A DNA stretch of 64,000 bases from an uncultured Pseudomonadota bacterium (GTDB lineage: Bacteria; Myxococcota_A; UBA796; SXON01): positions 1 through 64,000 of the forward strand of contig CAIQVJ010000028.1 in assembly GCA_903875225.1 (NCBI GenBank). Direction: 5' to 3'. Both the position numbers and the translations under genes were made by a program. Under the pieces are notes generated by a model. It saw only the letters and a program-made list of their open reading frames with translations. It was not told the DNA's origin and did not search any database. This document shows positions 15,310 through 24,377 of the stretch, piece after piece (within the stretch, counting starts at the first letter, position 1; each line of letters starts with the position of its first letter).

Positions 15310-18300
15310 TCAGGCCTTCACGAGCTTCAACCTGGATTCAGGCGTGATGGAGTGATCCTCCAGGATACCAGAGGGCTCCACCGGTGCGCCATCCACCTGC
15401 AGGTTCCAGTCGCCCGCCGGCAGTCCGAGCATCGTGCAGAGCGCATCCACCAGCGTCGCGGCCGGAACCGCAGTGTGCACCGGCACGGTGAGCGAGAGGG
15501 CGCGACCCTCGACCGCGACATCGAGCCCGAACGGCTGCGTGTGACCAGATACGGGGTGGAAGTAGAGCGTATCCTCGGCGTTGATCGCGGAGAGCCGGGT
15601 GGACGCCGGCAGCGGGCCCGCCACGGGACCTAGCCGGTACCACCCCGAGAGCCGCCCGTCCGGGGTGGCCCGCAGCGGCACGAGCTGGCCGACGAGCACG
15701 GTCACCACGTCGCCGAGCGTGCTCTGGTCGAGCAGCCGGCGCGTGACGACTCCGGCTCCGGGGCCGCGGCACAGGCGAAAGGGGGCGGACTCCCCCTTGA
15801 GCACCGTGCGAACGGCGTCGGGCGTCCGTCCACGCCGGGGGGCGCTGGTACCGCCCGGGGGGGTGGACGGGCCGGTGCCCGGCTGCGGGAGACGCGGAAC
15901 GGACGCGGGCACGGTGGCGACGGCCGGGGCGGAGCCCGGCCTGGACCCCAAGGGCACCGTAACGGGCGGCGGAGGAGAGGAGGGCTCGACGGGCACCGCC
16001 GGCACCGTGTCCTTCCCGAGGGCCGGGGGGAGGGTGGCAGCCGGCGTGGTCGACGGGACGACCGGCGCGGGAGCGGCGGCCAACGCCGGGGCGGGGACAG
16101 GGGCGACGGCGGGAGCGGCAGCAGCTGGCGCAGCCGGGGGAGCGGAGACAGGGGCCAGCGTGGAGGAGGAGGGGGCGGGCAGCGAAACAGCGGGGGCGGC
16201 CACCGACGTTGCGGAGGCGGTCGCCGCAGGAGCGCGGCCCTTGCTCCAGTGGTCCTGGGGCTTCGCCGGAGTCGCGACAGGCGGGGCAAGGTTCGGCTCG
16301 CTCGACCTGGGCCCCGATTCGCGAGGGAGGATGGGGCTTGGGCGTGTGTGTTCCCCCGAGGACTCCCGGATCCGCCGCAACAGATCCGCCGCACGATCGC
16401 CGCCCGGCATGGTCGGAGGGGGAGGGACCGCGCGCGCGGACTCAGGCAGCGCGGGCGTCGGCTCGCCCGGACCCGGCGACGGCCGGGCCGAGGGCAGCGG
16501 GACCGGTGGCGGGGGGACCGAGGGCCCGGGCGCAGCCGCGAGCGAAGGCGCGACCGAGCGCTGGGGGGGCGCGACGGCCGGGGGCGCAGCGCCGGGGAGC
16601 GGGACGACGGGGGACGCCGCGACAGGGGCAGCGACGGCGGGCGCGGCGGGCGCTGCGACGGCGGGCGCTGCGACGGCGGGCGCTGGGGGCGCTGCGACGA
16701 CGGGCGCTGCGACGGCGGGCGCCGGGGGCGCTGCGACGGCGGGCGTGACGACGGGGGGCAGCGCGGCAGGGCTGGCACCTTGCTCGCTCAACGCGGCGCG
16801 GGGGTTGGGGCGGCGTGCCGGGAGCGACCAGCGGGTGCTCTCGACCGGTGGCGGACCGGACGGCTCGGAGGCCGCCGGGGCGACCACCGCCGCCGGGGCG
16901 ACCGCCGCCGTCGGGGCGACCGCCGCCGTCGGGGCGACCACCGCCGTCGGGGCGACCCCCGCCGCCGGGGCGACCGCGACCGGGCCTGCCGGAGCCACCG
17001 GGCCCTGGACGTCGCCGCCCGGCTCCCCCTCCCGTAGCCGGGGGGGAGCACGTCGCGTCGGCAGGCTCGCGAGGGACGAACCCGCCATCGAGGCGGTCAG
17101 CGGGGTGGGCGAAGCGACCCCGGGCAGGGCGGCGCCGGAGGACGACGCCGCCGGCGAGGCCACGCCAGACTCCCCGTCGCGCAAACGCGGGGGCAGTCGC
17201 CGGGCAGCGGGATCCGAGGAGACTGAAGGTGCCGCGACAGGTGCCGCCGCGGAAGGCGGCGCGGGAGGCGCCGCGGCCACAGGAGCGGGCAGGACGGCAG
17301 GCGCCGCGGGGGACGCCGCACGCACCGGCTTCTTCGCCACCGGCCCCGCGTCCTCCTCCACGAGCCGGGCGAGCTCGGCCTTCGAAAGCATGGACGTCCG
17401 CGCGGGGTCGAGCTGCTCGCGGGCCCGGCTCACCTGCTGGCTCACGCGCTCCATCATGTCGCAGAGCCGACCACCCTCGGGGTCCGCAGCGAGCGCGGCG
17501 CGAGCAGCGTCGAGGAATTCCGAACCGGCCTCGAACCGATCCCGGAAGTCCGGGCGCAGCGCCTTGATCAGGAGCTCGCGGACCGGCTCGGGCAGGTAGT
17601 CCCGGAACTGGTGGATACGCCGGCTGGTCTCCCCCCGCGCCGCCTTGCCGCGGATGTCGTTCACGAGCCCGTCGTAGACCGGCTTTCCGGTCATGATCTC
17701 GAAGGCGATCAGCCCGAGGCTGAACACGTCGGAGGAGAAGTTCTCCCGCTTCGACTCCATCCGCTCGGGCGGACAGTACCGGAAGGCGTCCTCACGGGGC
17801 ACGCGCTCGGGTTGTTCATGAAATGTCAGTATTTCAACCTGTGGAAGCGCGTGTCCAATCACCTGCGGCCGGCCCGACGCGTCCATCACCACGCGCCACG
17901 GCGTGAGCCCGCCGTGACTGTACACCCCCTGGTTCTCCCCGTTCTCCGCCGCTTCCACCAGGACCTCACCCACCGCGACCATCAACTCCACACCGGCCCG
18001 AACCCCGCCAACCTCCCCCAGGTCCCCGAGGGTTCGAACCACCTCCGCCACCGACCACACCTGGCCCGTAGGGTAGACGAACGTGGATTGTGCCAGGTCA
18101 TAGGCCGTGAGATCCGCCAGGCCGGTGACCATCGGCGACTCGAGGAACCCCAGCACGACACCCAACGCGGCGTTGATCGCGTTGTGCTTGCGGTACTCCG
18201 GGTGGAACACGATCCCGGTGTGGCGAGCGCCATCCGGCCCCTGCATTTCCACGAGATCCGACGCCGGCCCCAACTGCACGCGACCTGTCCTGGTGTACCC

Positions 18301-18312
18301 GGCAATGCTCAA
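15310..18312 (-). CDS. Pseudokinase with Pro/Ala linker and two C-terminal beta-grasp domains
   Basis: A 1000-aa protein. Residues about 1-290 follow the kinase fold (SSDVFSLGLIAFEIMTGKPVYDG is subdomain IX; CPPER replaces APE), but the catalytic residues are absent: no VAIK lysine is visible, HRD is SHG at 132-134, and DFG is GHA at 153-155, so it is predicted inactive. Residues about 330-830 are a low-complexity Pro/Ala/Val linker. The C terminus has two ubiquitin-like segments (about 835-919 and 928-1000), each with a hydrophobic strand, a helix, a W-(Y/N)-x-(L) strand and a final DTLYFHP or SRLKLVK strand, resembling YukD/EsaB. The start is TTG 18312, supported by GAGGAG 6 nt upstream. 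First gene of the operon, divergent from moxR. Confidence 0.75.
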   Translation of the reverse strand: MSIAGYTRTGRVQLGPASDLVEMQGPDGARHTGIVFHPEYRKHNAINAALGVVLGFLESPMVTGLADLTAYDLAQSTFVYPTGQVWSVAEVVRTLGDLGEVGGVRAGVELMVAVGEVLVEAAENGENQGVYSHGGLTPWRVVMDASGRPQVIGHALPQVEILTFHEQPERVPREDAFRYCPPERMESKRENFSSDVFSLGLIAFEIMTGKPVYDGLVNDIRGKAARGETSRRIHQFRDYLPEPVRELLIKALRPDFRDRFEAGSEFLDAARAALAADPEGGRLCDMMERVSQQVSRAREQLDPARTSMLSKAELARLVEEDAGPVAKKPVRAASPAAPAVLPAPVAAAPPAPPSAAAPVAAPSVSSDPAARRLPPRLRDGESGVASPAASSSGAALPGVASPTPLTASMAGSSLASLPTRRAPPRLREGEPGGDVQGPVAPAGPVAVAPAAGVAPTAVVAPTAAVAPTAAVAPAAVVAPAASEPSGPPPVESTRWSLPARRPNPRAALSEQGASPAALPPVVTPAVAAPPAPAVAAPVVAAPPAPAVAAPAVAAPAAPAVAAPVAASPVVPLPGAAPPAVAPPQRSVAPSLAAAPGPSVPPPPVPLPSARPSPGPGEPTPALPESARAVPPPPTMPGGDRAADLLRRIRESSGEHTRPSPILPRESGPRSSEPNLAPPVATPAKPQDHWSKGRAPAATASATSVAAPAVSLPAPSSSTLAPVSAPPAAPAAAAPAVAPVPAPALAAAPAPVVPSTTPAATLPPALGKDTVPAVPVEPSSPPPPVTVPLGSRPGSAPAVATVPASVPRLPQPGTGPSTPPGGTSAPRRGRTPDAVRTVLKGESAPFRLCRGPGAGVVTRRLLDQSTLGDVVTVLVGQLVPLRATPDGRLSGWYRLGPVAGPLPASTRLSAINAEDTLYFHPVSGHTQPFGLDVAVEGRALSLTVPVHTAVPAATLVDALCTMLGLPAGDWNLQVDGAPVEPSGILEDHSITPESRLKLVKA

Positions 18313-18511
18313 GAGAAACTCCTCGGCGTGTGGAAGCTAGCCCGGATCTCCTCTGAACGCCCGTGCCCATCGAGGCCATCTGCCTTCCCTTCCCCGCCCC
18401 CCCGACCCCGCGCCGGGGAAGCCCGCCCCCGGTCATGTTTTTTCATCGCGCCCGCCGTCGCCTGCCCGTTCGTCGCTGCGCGCAATACCGGTGCCCCCTT
18501 CAGGAGGCTCC
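18313..18511. other. Divergent intergenic region, pseudokinase operon / MoxR gene
   Basis: This 199-bp gap must hold the promoters of both directions. I see Shine-Dalgarno sites at each end (GAGGAG for the TTG at 18312, AGGAGG at 18502-18507 for the ATG at 18512). TAGCTT on the reverse strand near 18337-18342 could be a -10 box. No convincing -35 element or operator palindrome was found. Confidence 0.5.
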
Positions 18512-19483
<972 letters not shown>

Positions 19484-19569
19484 TCCGTGGGGCGCTGCAG
19501 CCGCCGGGGCGCGCTGTGTCGCTGCCCACAGGACTCCGAGGAGCCGGATCCCGAATGCCCCTGCCGCTG

Positions 19570-19582
19570 GATAATCGGTCAC
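19570..19582 (+). promoter_or_regulatory. Candidate -10 box for a leaderless transcript
   Basis: GATAAT (19570-19575) matches the sigma-70 -10 consensus at five of six positions and ends 7 nt before the ATG at 19583. There is no Shine-Dalgarno sequence. The -35 region is unclear. Confidence 0.5.
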
Positions 19583-22009
19583 ATGACTGATGCCCTACGC
19601 ATGTGCCATGCCCTCCTGCTGTTCACGGCCTGCGCGGCCAACCCCGTCGCGCAAGACGCACAGGGTCTCGCCGGGGGTCCTCCCCACTCCGAGGGGCGAC
19701 CGCAGCCGGCACCCCAGGACAGCGTGATCTCGCTCTCGCACGGGTCGTACACCACCCGGCTCCAGATGGCGGGCCTGACCTCCTGGTTTGAGGACGGCGG
19801 AGCGACGATCACCGATGCCGGCAGCGAGGTGCTCACGATCCGGACGACCGCCTGGGGCCGGGTGGGAACGCTCGAGCCCGTGGGTGCCCCGGAGCCTTCG
19901 ATCGGCTCATGCGCCGCCGATGTCGCTGGCGACGGCGGCTGCGTCCAGCGCCTGGAATACGCGGACGCCGGGCTCACCGAGTGGTGGGTCGGGCTCGACA
20001 CCGGGTTGGAGCAGGGGTGGACGCTGCAGGATCCTCCGCCCGGCGCGGGTGCGCTCGTGTTCGAGGTCGCAGTGGACGGGGCGATCGCAGAGGGCGATGG
20101 GCTCGGCATCACCGACGCCTCCGGCCGTGCCTGGACGGTGGGCGACGTGACCGCCTGGGATGCACGCGGCGAGCCGCTCCCTGCCCGCCTGACGGCCCGC
20201 CGCGACGGGTTGCACGTCGAGGTCGACGACACGGGTGCGGAGTACCCGGTGACGATCGACCCCGTGTATGCGACGGCTGCCTGGACGGGCGCAGGGGGCG
20301 CCACCAACGCCTATTTCGGCTATGGCGTCTCGGATGCCGGAGATGTGAACGGGGATGGCTACGACGATGTGATCGTCGGGGAGCCGGTCAGCGGGAAGGC
20401 CTATGTGTACCAGGGCTCCGCTACGGGGCTGGGGACGACTGCAAGCTGGAGTGCGACAGGGGACGCGGACGGCGGCTTCGGGCAAACGGTGTCCGGGCTC
20501 GGCGACGTCAATGGGGACGGCTACGACGAGGTCGCTGTGGGCGGGATCACCCCCAGCGTGCACATCTACGCCGGCAGCGCTCATGGCCTGACCACCTCGG
20601 GAACCACGATCAGCGGCGGGACCAGCTTCGGGAAGTGGGCCATCTCGGGCGTGGGGGACGTCAACGGCGATGGCTATGACGACCTGATCGTCGGGGAGAT
20701 GGACTCGGGCCACGCGTACGTGTACCTGGGCTCTCGCACCGGCCTGGCGTACGGCAGCACGCTCACGGGCGACTCGGGGGGCTTCTATGCCCAGTCCTTG
20801 TCGGACGCGGGAGACGTGAACGGGGACGGCTACGGGGACGTGATCGTGGGGGAGCCCCACGACCAGAGAGCCTACGTGTACCTCGGCTCCGCGACGGGCC
20901 TGTCCACCGCGCCCTCGACCACGCTCTCGAGCAGCGCGGCGTACTTCGGCATGCGGGTGTCCGGCGCCGGTGACGTGAACGGCGACGGATATGACGACGT
21001 GATCGTCGGCGACTACGCCTCCAGCGGGAGCGTCTTCGTCTACCTGGGCTCGGCGACTGGCATCGCGACCACCCCGTCCAGCACCCTCACCGGATCCGAC
21101 TATTTCGGCAGCGCGCTCTCCGGCGCTGGGGACGTCAACCACGATGGCTACGCCGACATCGTCGTCGGAGCCTGGTATTACAACACAGGCACCGGGAAGG
21201 TCTTCGTCTTCGAGGGCTCCGCCACCGGGCTCGGGAGGACGCCGGTCACGACCATCACCGGAGCCACGTTGGGGACGGACCTGGGCTACTCCGTCTCGGG
21301 GGCCGGGGACGTCGACGGCGACGGCTATGACGACGTGATCGCAGGGGCGTACGCCAGTGATTCGTACAGAGGGCGGGCCTACCTGTACTCGGGCTACGCG
21401 CCCGACGCCGACGGGGACAGCGTACCGGCAGACGTGGACTGTGACGATGCAGATGCGACGGTCGGCGCGCCACCCGTCCGGTACGTGGATGCGGACGGGG
21501 ACGGGTACGGCGGCGTCGAGAGCGTCGAGGTATGCCCCTCGGTGGCCGGATACGCCGACACCTCCACCGACTGCGACGACTCCAACGCAGACGTCCATCC
21601 CGATGCGGCCGAGGTGTGCAACGGCATCGACGACAACTGCAACATCACCGTGGACGAGGGCGTGCTCACCACCTACTTCGCGGATGCCGACCAGGACGGG
21701 TATGGGGACGGCGACGCCCCCAGGGCGGGGTGTGCGCCACCCTCGGGCTACATCCCCGACGACACCGACTGCGACGACAGCGACGCGGCCGTTCATCCCG
21801 GTGCGGACGAGGTTGTCGGGGACGGGATCGACCAGGACTGCGACGGCGAGGACGAGGCGGCCCCCGACACCGGCAGCGCTGAGGACTCCGCCACGGAGCC
21901 GCCCAGGACAGGCTGCGGGTGCGCCCACACGCCAGACGGCGGCGCAGGGCTCGCGCTGGCCTGGGTCGCAGCGGCGACGCTTGGTGCCCGGCGGAAGGGC
22001 CGTGGCTGA
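19583..22009 (+). CDS. FG-GAP and MopE-repeat surface protein with MYXO-CTERM-like tail
   Basis: An 808-aa secreted protein. The N-terminal hydrophobic segment ends at LLFTAC, a possible lipoprotein cleavage site. Residues about 235-605 are seven or so FG-GAP/integrin-alpha-like blades, each with GD(V/A)NGDGYDDVIVG-type Ca2+ loops and a YLGSATGL strand. Then come MopE-type Asp/Cys repeats (VDCDDADAT, VCNGIDDNCN, DQDCDGEDE). The C terminus has the sorting-signal layout TGCGCA, a hydrophobic helix (GLALAWVAAATLGA) and a basic RRKGRG end, as in MYXO-CTERM proteins. It is likely displayed on the cell surface; the ligand is unknown. The start was chosen by the leader and the -10 box 7 nt upstream. 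Confidence 0.85.
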   Translation: MTDALRMCHALLLFTACAANPVAQDAQGLAGGPPHSEGRPQPAPQDSVISLSHGSYTTRLQMAGLTSWFEDGGATITDAGSEVLTIRTTAWGRVGTLEPVGAPEPSIGSCAADVAGDGGCVQRLEYADAGLTEWWVGLDTGLEQGWTLQDPPPGAGALVFEVAVDGAIAEGDGLGITDASGRAWTVGDVTAWDARGEPLPARLTARRDGLHVEVDDTGAEYPVTIDPVYATAAWTGAGGATNAYFGYGVSDAGDVNGDGYDDVIVGEPVSGKAYVYQGSATGLGTTASWSATGDADGGFGQTVSGLGDVNGDGYDEVAVGGITPSVHIYAGSAHGLTTSGTTISGGTSFGKWAISGVGDVNGDGYDDLIVGEMDSGHAYVYLGSRTGLAYGSTLTGDSGGFYAQSLSDAGDVNGDGYGDVIVGEPHDQRAYVYLGSATGLSTAPSTTLSSSAAYFGMRVSGAGDVNGDGYDDVIVGDYASSGSVFVYLGSATGIATTPSSTLTGSDYFGSALSGAGDVNHDGYADIVVGAWYYNTGTGKVFVFEGSATGLGRTPVTTITGATLGTDLGYSVSGAGDVDGDGYDDVIAGAYASDSYRGRAYLYSGYAPDADGDSVPADVDCDDADATVGAPPVRYVDADGDGYGGVESVEVCPSVAGYADTSTDCDDSNADVHPDAAEVCNGIDDNCNITVDEGVLTTYFADADQDGYGDGDAPRAGCAPPSGYIPDDTDCDDSDAAVHPGADEVVGDGIDQDCDGEDEAAPDTGSAEDSATEPPRTGCGCAHTPDGGAGLALAWVAAATLGARRKGRG

Positions 22010-22068
22010 CCGTGGCCCCCGGGCGGCCACCCGGAACGCCGTCACGAGTTGTCCGGAATTTTCCAAAA

Positions 22069-22092
22069 AAGCCCCCGCGGGCGCTTGTCTTC
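22069..22092 (+). terminator. Hairpin terminator candidate
   Basis: AAGC/GCTT and CCC/GGG pairs form a stem with one mismatch at 22069-22086. It is preceded by six A residues and followed by TGTCTT, and lies 60 bp after the stop codon at 22009. The A-tract on one side and weak T enrichment on the other allow a modest intrinsic terminator. The rest of the 116-bp gap up to 22126 shows nothing else. Confidence 0.35.
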
Positions 22093-22125
22093 TGAGCTAA
22101 AACAGCCCCCTACCCGGACCGCCAC

Positions 22126-23961
22126 ATGCGAACCTCGATCCTCCTCGCCCTCTCGCTCGCCTCCTGCGCCACCGCCACCAGCCCCACGCCGGACGCCGAG
22201 TCCACCGCCTGGGACGCGCTGTTGGCCCCCGACGGCGCCGCGGCCCAGAAGGACGTGGAGGCGATGGACGAGCTGGACGTGCAGGTCGACCCGCTGGGTG
22301 ACACCCACCTCAAGGTGAGGCAGCTTGTCGGCTCGGTGCCGGTGTGGGAAGGCGAGGCCATCGCGCATGTCGGCGCAGACGGGCGGTTCACCGGGATGAC
22401 CGACAACCTGCTGCCGGGCGTGCACGTGGACACCACGCCGGAGTGGTCGGCCGACGAGGCGATCGACCTGGCGGTCCAGGCGCTGGCAACGCCTGCGCTC
22501 TCCGCCGATCCCCAGGCCGACCTGTGGGTCCTGCGACACGAGGGCGTGGACCACCTCGTGTGGCGCGTGCAGCTCGAACAGTTGGACCTTGGCTCCGAGG
22601 ACACGGTACCCGTCCTGTTCGTCGACGCGCACGACGGGAGCGTCGTCTGGTCGTACAACAACTTCCAGACCGCCACCTGCACCGGCACCACGAACTTCTA
22701 CGGCACCGCCTCGTTCGACTGCTACCAGAGCGGCAGCACCTACTACACCGAGGACACGCCCGACCTGCTCGCGACCTACTCGTACAACAGTGGTACGCGC
22801 AGCGCGAGCTACGTCACCAGCACCTCCCCCACCTTCGGCACCACCCAGGCGACGAAGAGCGCGGTCGAGGCGCTGCTGGTGAGCCAGGCGGTCGTCGACT
22901 ACTACAACGTCGCCCACGGCAGGAACGGGATCGACGGCAGCGGTGGGCCCGGCTCGACGAGCTCGCACGGGTACGCCTTCGTCACCTCGCGCACCAGCTA
23001 CTCGCGCAGCTACGTGAACGCGTTCTGGAGCGCCACGGCGTTGAACATGACCTACGGCGACGGGGATGGCGTGAACTCGAACGCCCTCACCACGTTCGAC
23101 GTGGGGGGCCACGAATTCACCCACGGCGTGACCCAGTACACGGCCAACCTCACCTACTCCGGCGAGTCGGGCGGCCTGAACGAGAGCGTCTCCGACATCT
23201 TCGGCGCGATGGTCGAGCGCTCGGCGCTGGGTGCGAGCAGCAACACCTGGAAGATCGGGGAGGACACGTGGACGCCGTCGATCTCGGGAGACGCGCTCCG
23301 CTACATGAACGACCCGGCGAGCGACGGCCACAGCCTCGACTACTACAGCACCTCTGCCGCCTCGACCGACGTGCACTACAGCTCGGGCATCGCAAACCTC
23401 GCGTTCTACCTGTTGAGCGAAGGCGGGAGCCACCCCCGGGGCCGGTCCTCCACCGTCGTCACCGGGATCGGAGCCGACGCCGCGGCGGACATCTGGTACC
23501 TGGCGCTCACCTCCTACATGACCTCGAGCACGAACTTCGCGGGCGCCCGCACAGCGACGCTCTCCGCTGCCTCGGCGTTGTACGGCGCGACCAGCAACGA
23601 GTACACCCAGGTGGGCAACGCGTGGACGGCGGTCGGGGTCACAGGCTCCTCCTCCTCGGCCACCTGCAGCACCTCAAGCTACTCGGGCTCCCTCTCGAAG
23701 ACCGGGCGGTCGGCCTACGCCCCCAGCTCCTCCGGCACCTCCGTCAGCGTGGCGGCGCAGACCGTCTCGCTCACCGGCACCGGCACGAACTTCGACCTGT
23801 ACCTGCAGAAGCTGTCCGGATCGAGCTGGTCCACCGTGGCCACGTCCACCGCCTCGGCCTCGACCGAGTCCATCAGCTACAGCGGCACCGCCGGCACGTA
23901 CCGGGTGGTGGTGTACTCCACCTCCGGCAGCGGGACCTACGCCGTCTCCTGGTGCAAGTAG
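22126..23961 (+). CDS. M4-family (thermolysin-like) metalloprotease with C-terminal P-type domain
   Basis: A 611-aa exported zinc protease. The N terminus has a signal with LASC as a possible lipobox, then a FTP/propeptide region (about 25-190). The catalytic domain carries HEFTH (His329, Glu330, His333) and GGLNESVSDIFG with the third zinc ligand Glu353, as in thermolysin; DVHYSSGIANLAFYLL follows the active-site His pattern. The last 90 residues (CSTSSYSGSLSKTGRSAY onward) are a PPC-like beta domain common in secreted bacterial proteases. It probably degrades extracellular protein, fitting a predatory or scavenging lifestyle. Confidence 0.92.
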   Translation: MRTSILLALSLASCATATSPTPDAESTAWDALLAPDGAAAQKDVEAMDELDVQVDPLGDTHLKVRQLVGSVPVWEGEAIAHVGADGRFTGMTDNLLPGVHVDTTPEWSADEAIDLAVQALATPALSADPQADLWVLRHEGVDHLVWRVQLEQLDLGSEDTVPVLFVDAHDGSVVWSYNNFQTATCTGTTNFYGTASFDCYQSGSTYYTEDTPDLLATYSYNSGTRSASYVTSTSPTFGTTQATKSAVEALLVSQAVVDYYNVAHGRNGIDGSGGPGSTSSHGYAFVTSRTSYSRSYVNAFWSATALNMTYGDGDGVNSNALTTFDVGGHEFTHGVTQYTANLTYSGESGGLNESVSDIFGAMVERSALGASSNTWKIGEDTWTPSISGDALRYMNDPASDGHSLDYYSTSAASTDVHYSSGIANLAFYLLSEGGSHPRGRSSTVVTGIGADAAADIWYLALTSYMTSSTNFAGARTATLSAASALYGATSNEYTQVGNAWTAVGVTGSSSSATCSTSSYSGSLSKTGRSAYAPSSSGTSVSVAAQTVSLTGTGTNFDLYLQKLSGSSWSTVATSTASASTESISYSGTAGTYRVVVYSTSGSGTYAVSWCK

Positions 23962-23965
23962 GCCC

Positions 23966-24301
23966 ATGTTCACCCTCCTCGCGCTGCACCTCTCCCTCGC
24001 CCACGCCGCGGACACCATCCAGGCGAACCTGATCGCCGGGGCAACGGCTGCAGCCGTCCGGACCGCAACGACCCCGGTCCCCGTCGCGACGTTCACGTTC
24101 AAGGGCGCCGAGTACACCGTGGGCTGCAAGGGCGCGAGCCCGACGCTGTCGTGTGCCGTTCGGCAGGCGGCGGTCCTCGGGTTCAACCAGGCCGAGACGC
24201 TGACCTCATGCCTGATGAGCAAGAGCGGGAACCGGCTGATCACCGAGACCACGATCCCGGCGCTCGGCGGCCAGAAGATCGAGTTCGGCCTCCTGCAGTA
24301 G
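23966..24301 (+). CDS. Small secreted protein, hypothetical
   Basis: A 111-aa protein with a signal peptide (MFTLLALHLSLAHAAD, cleavage likely after AHA). The mature part has three cysteines (VGCKG, LSCAV, TSCLM) and no recognised domain. It starts 4 bp after the M4 protease stop codon, so it is almost certainly co-transcribed with it. A pairing as protease inhibitor or chaperone is conceivable but purely inferred from position. Confidence 0.65.
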   Translation: MFTLLALHLSLAHAADTIQANLIAGATAAAVRTATTPVPVATFTFKGAEYTVGCKGASPTLSCAVRQAAVLGFNQAETLTSCLMSKSGNRLITETTIPALGGQKIEFGLLQ

Positions 24302-24377
24302 GGAGCGGCTCCCGGCGGCCAGGCCGTTCACACGGGGGCCCGATCCCGGTGCTATTCTCTGAAAAGATGGAGCGGAC

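Noticed and set aside
15581-17599. 672-aa Gly/Ala-rich forward ORF
   Set aside because: Antisense shadow of the low-complexity linker in the pseudokinase gene.
19907-22066. 719-aa reverse-strand ORF
   Set aside because: Antisense to a clear FG-GAP/MopE protein; no motif in its own reading.
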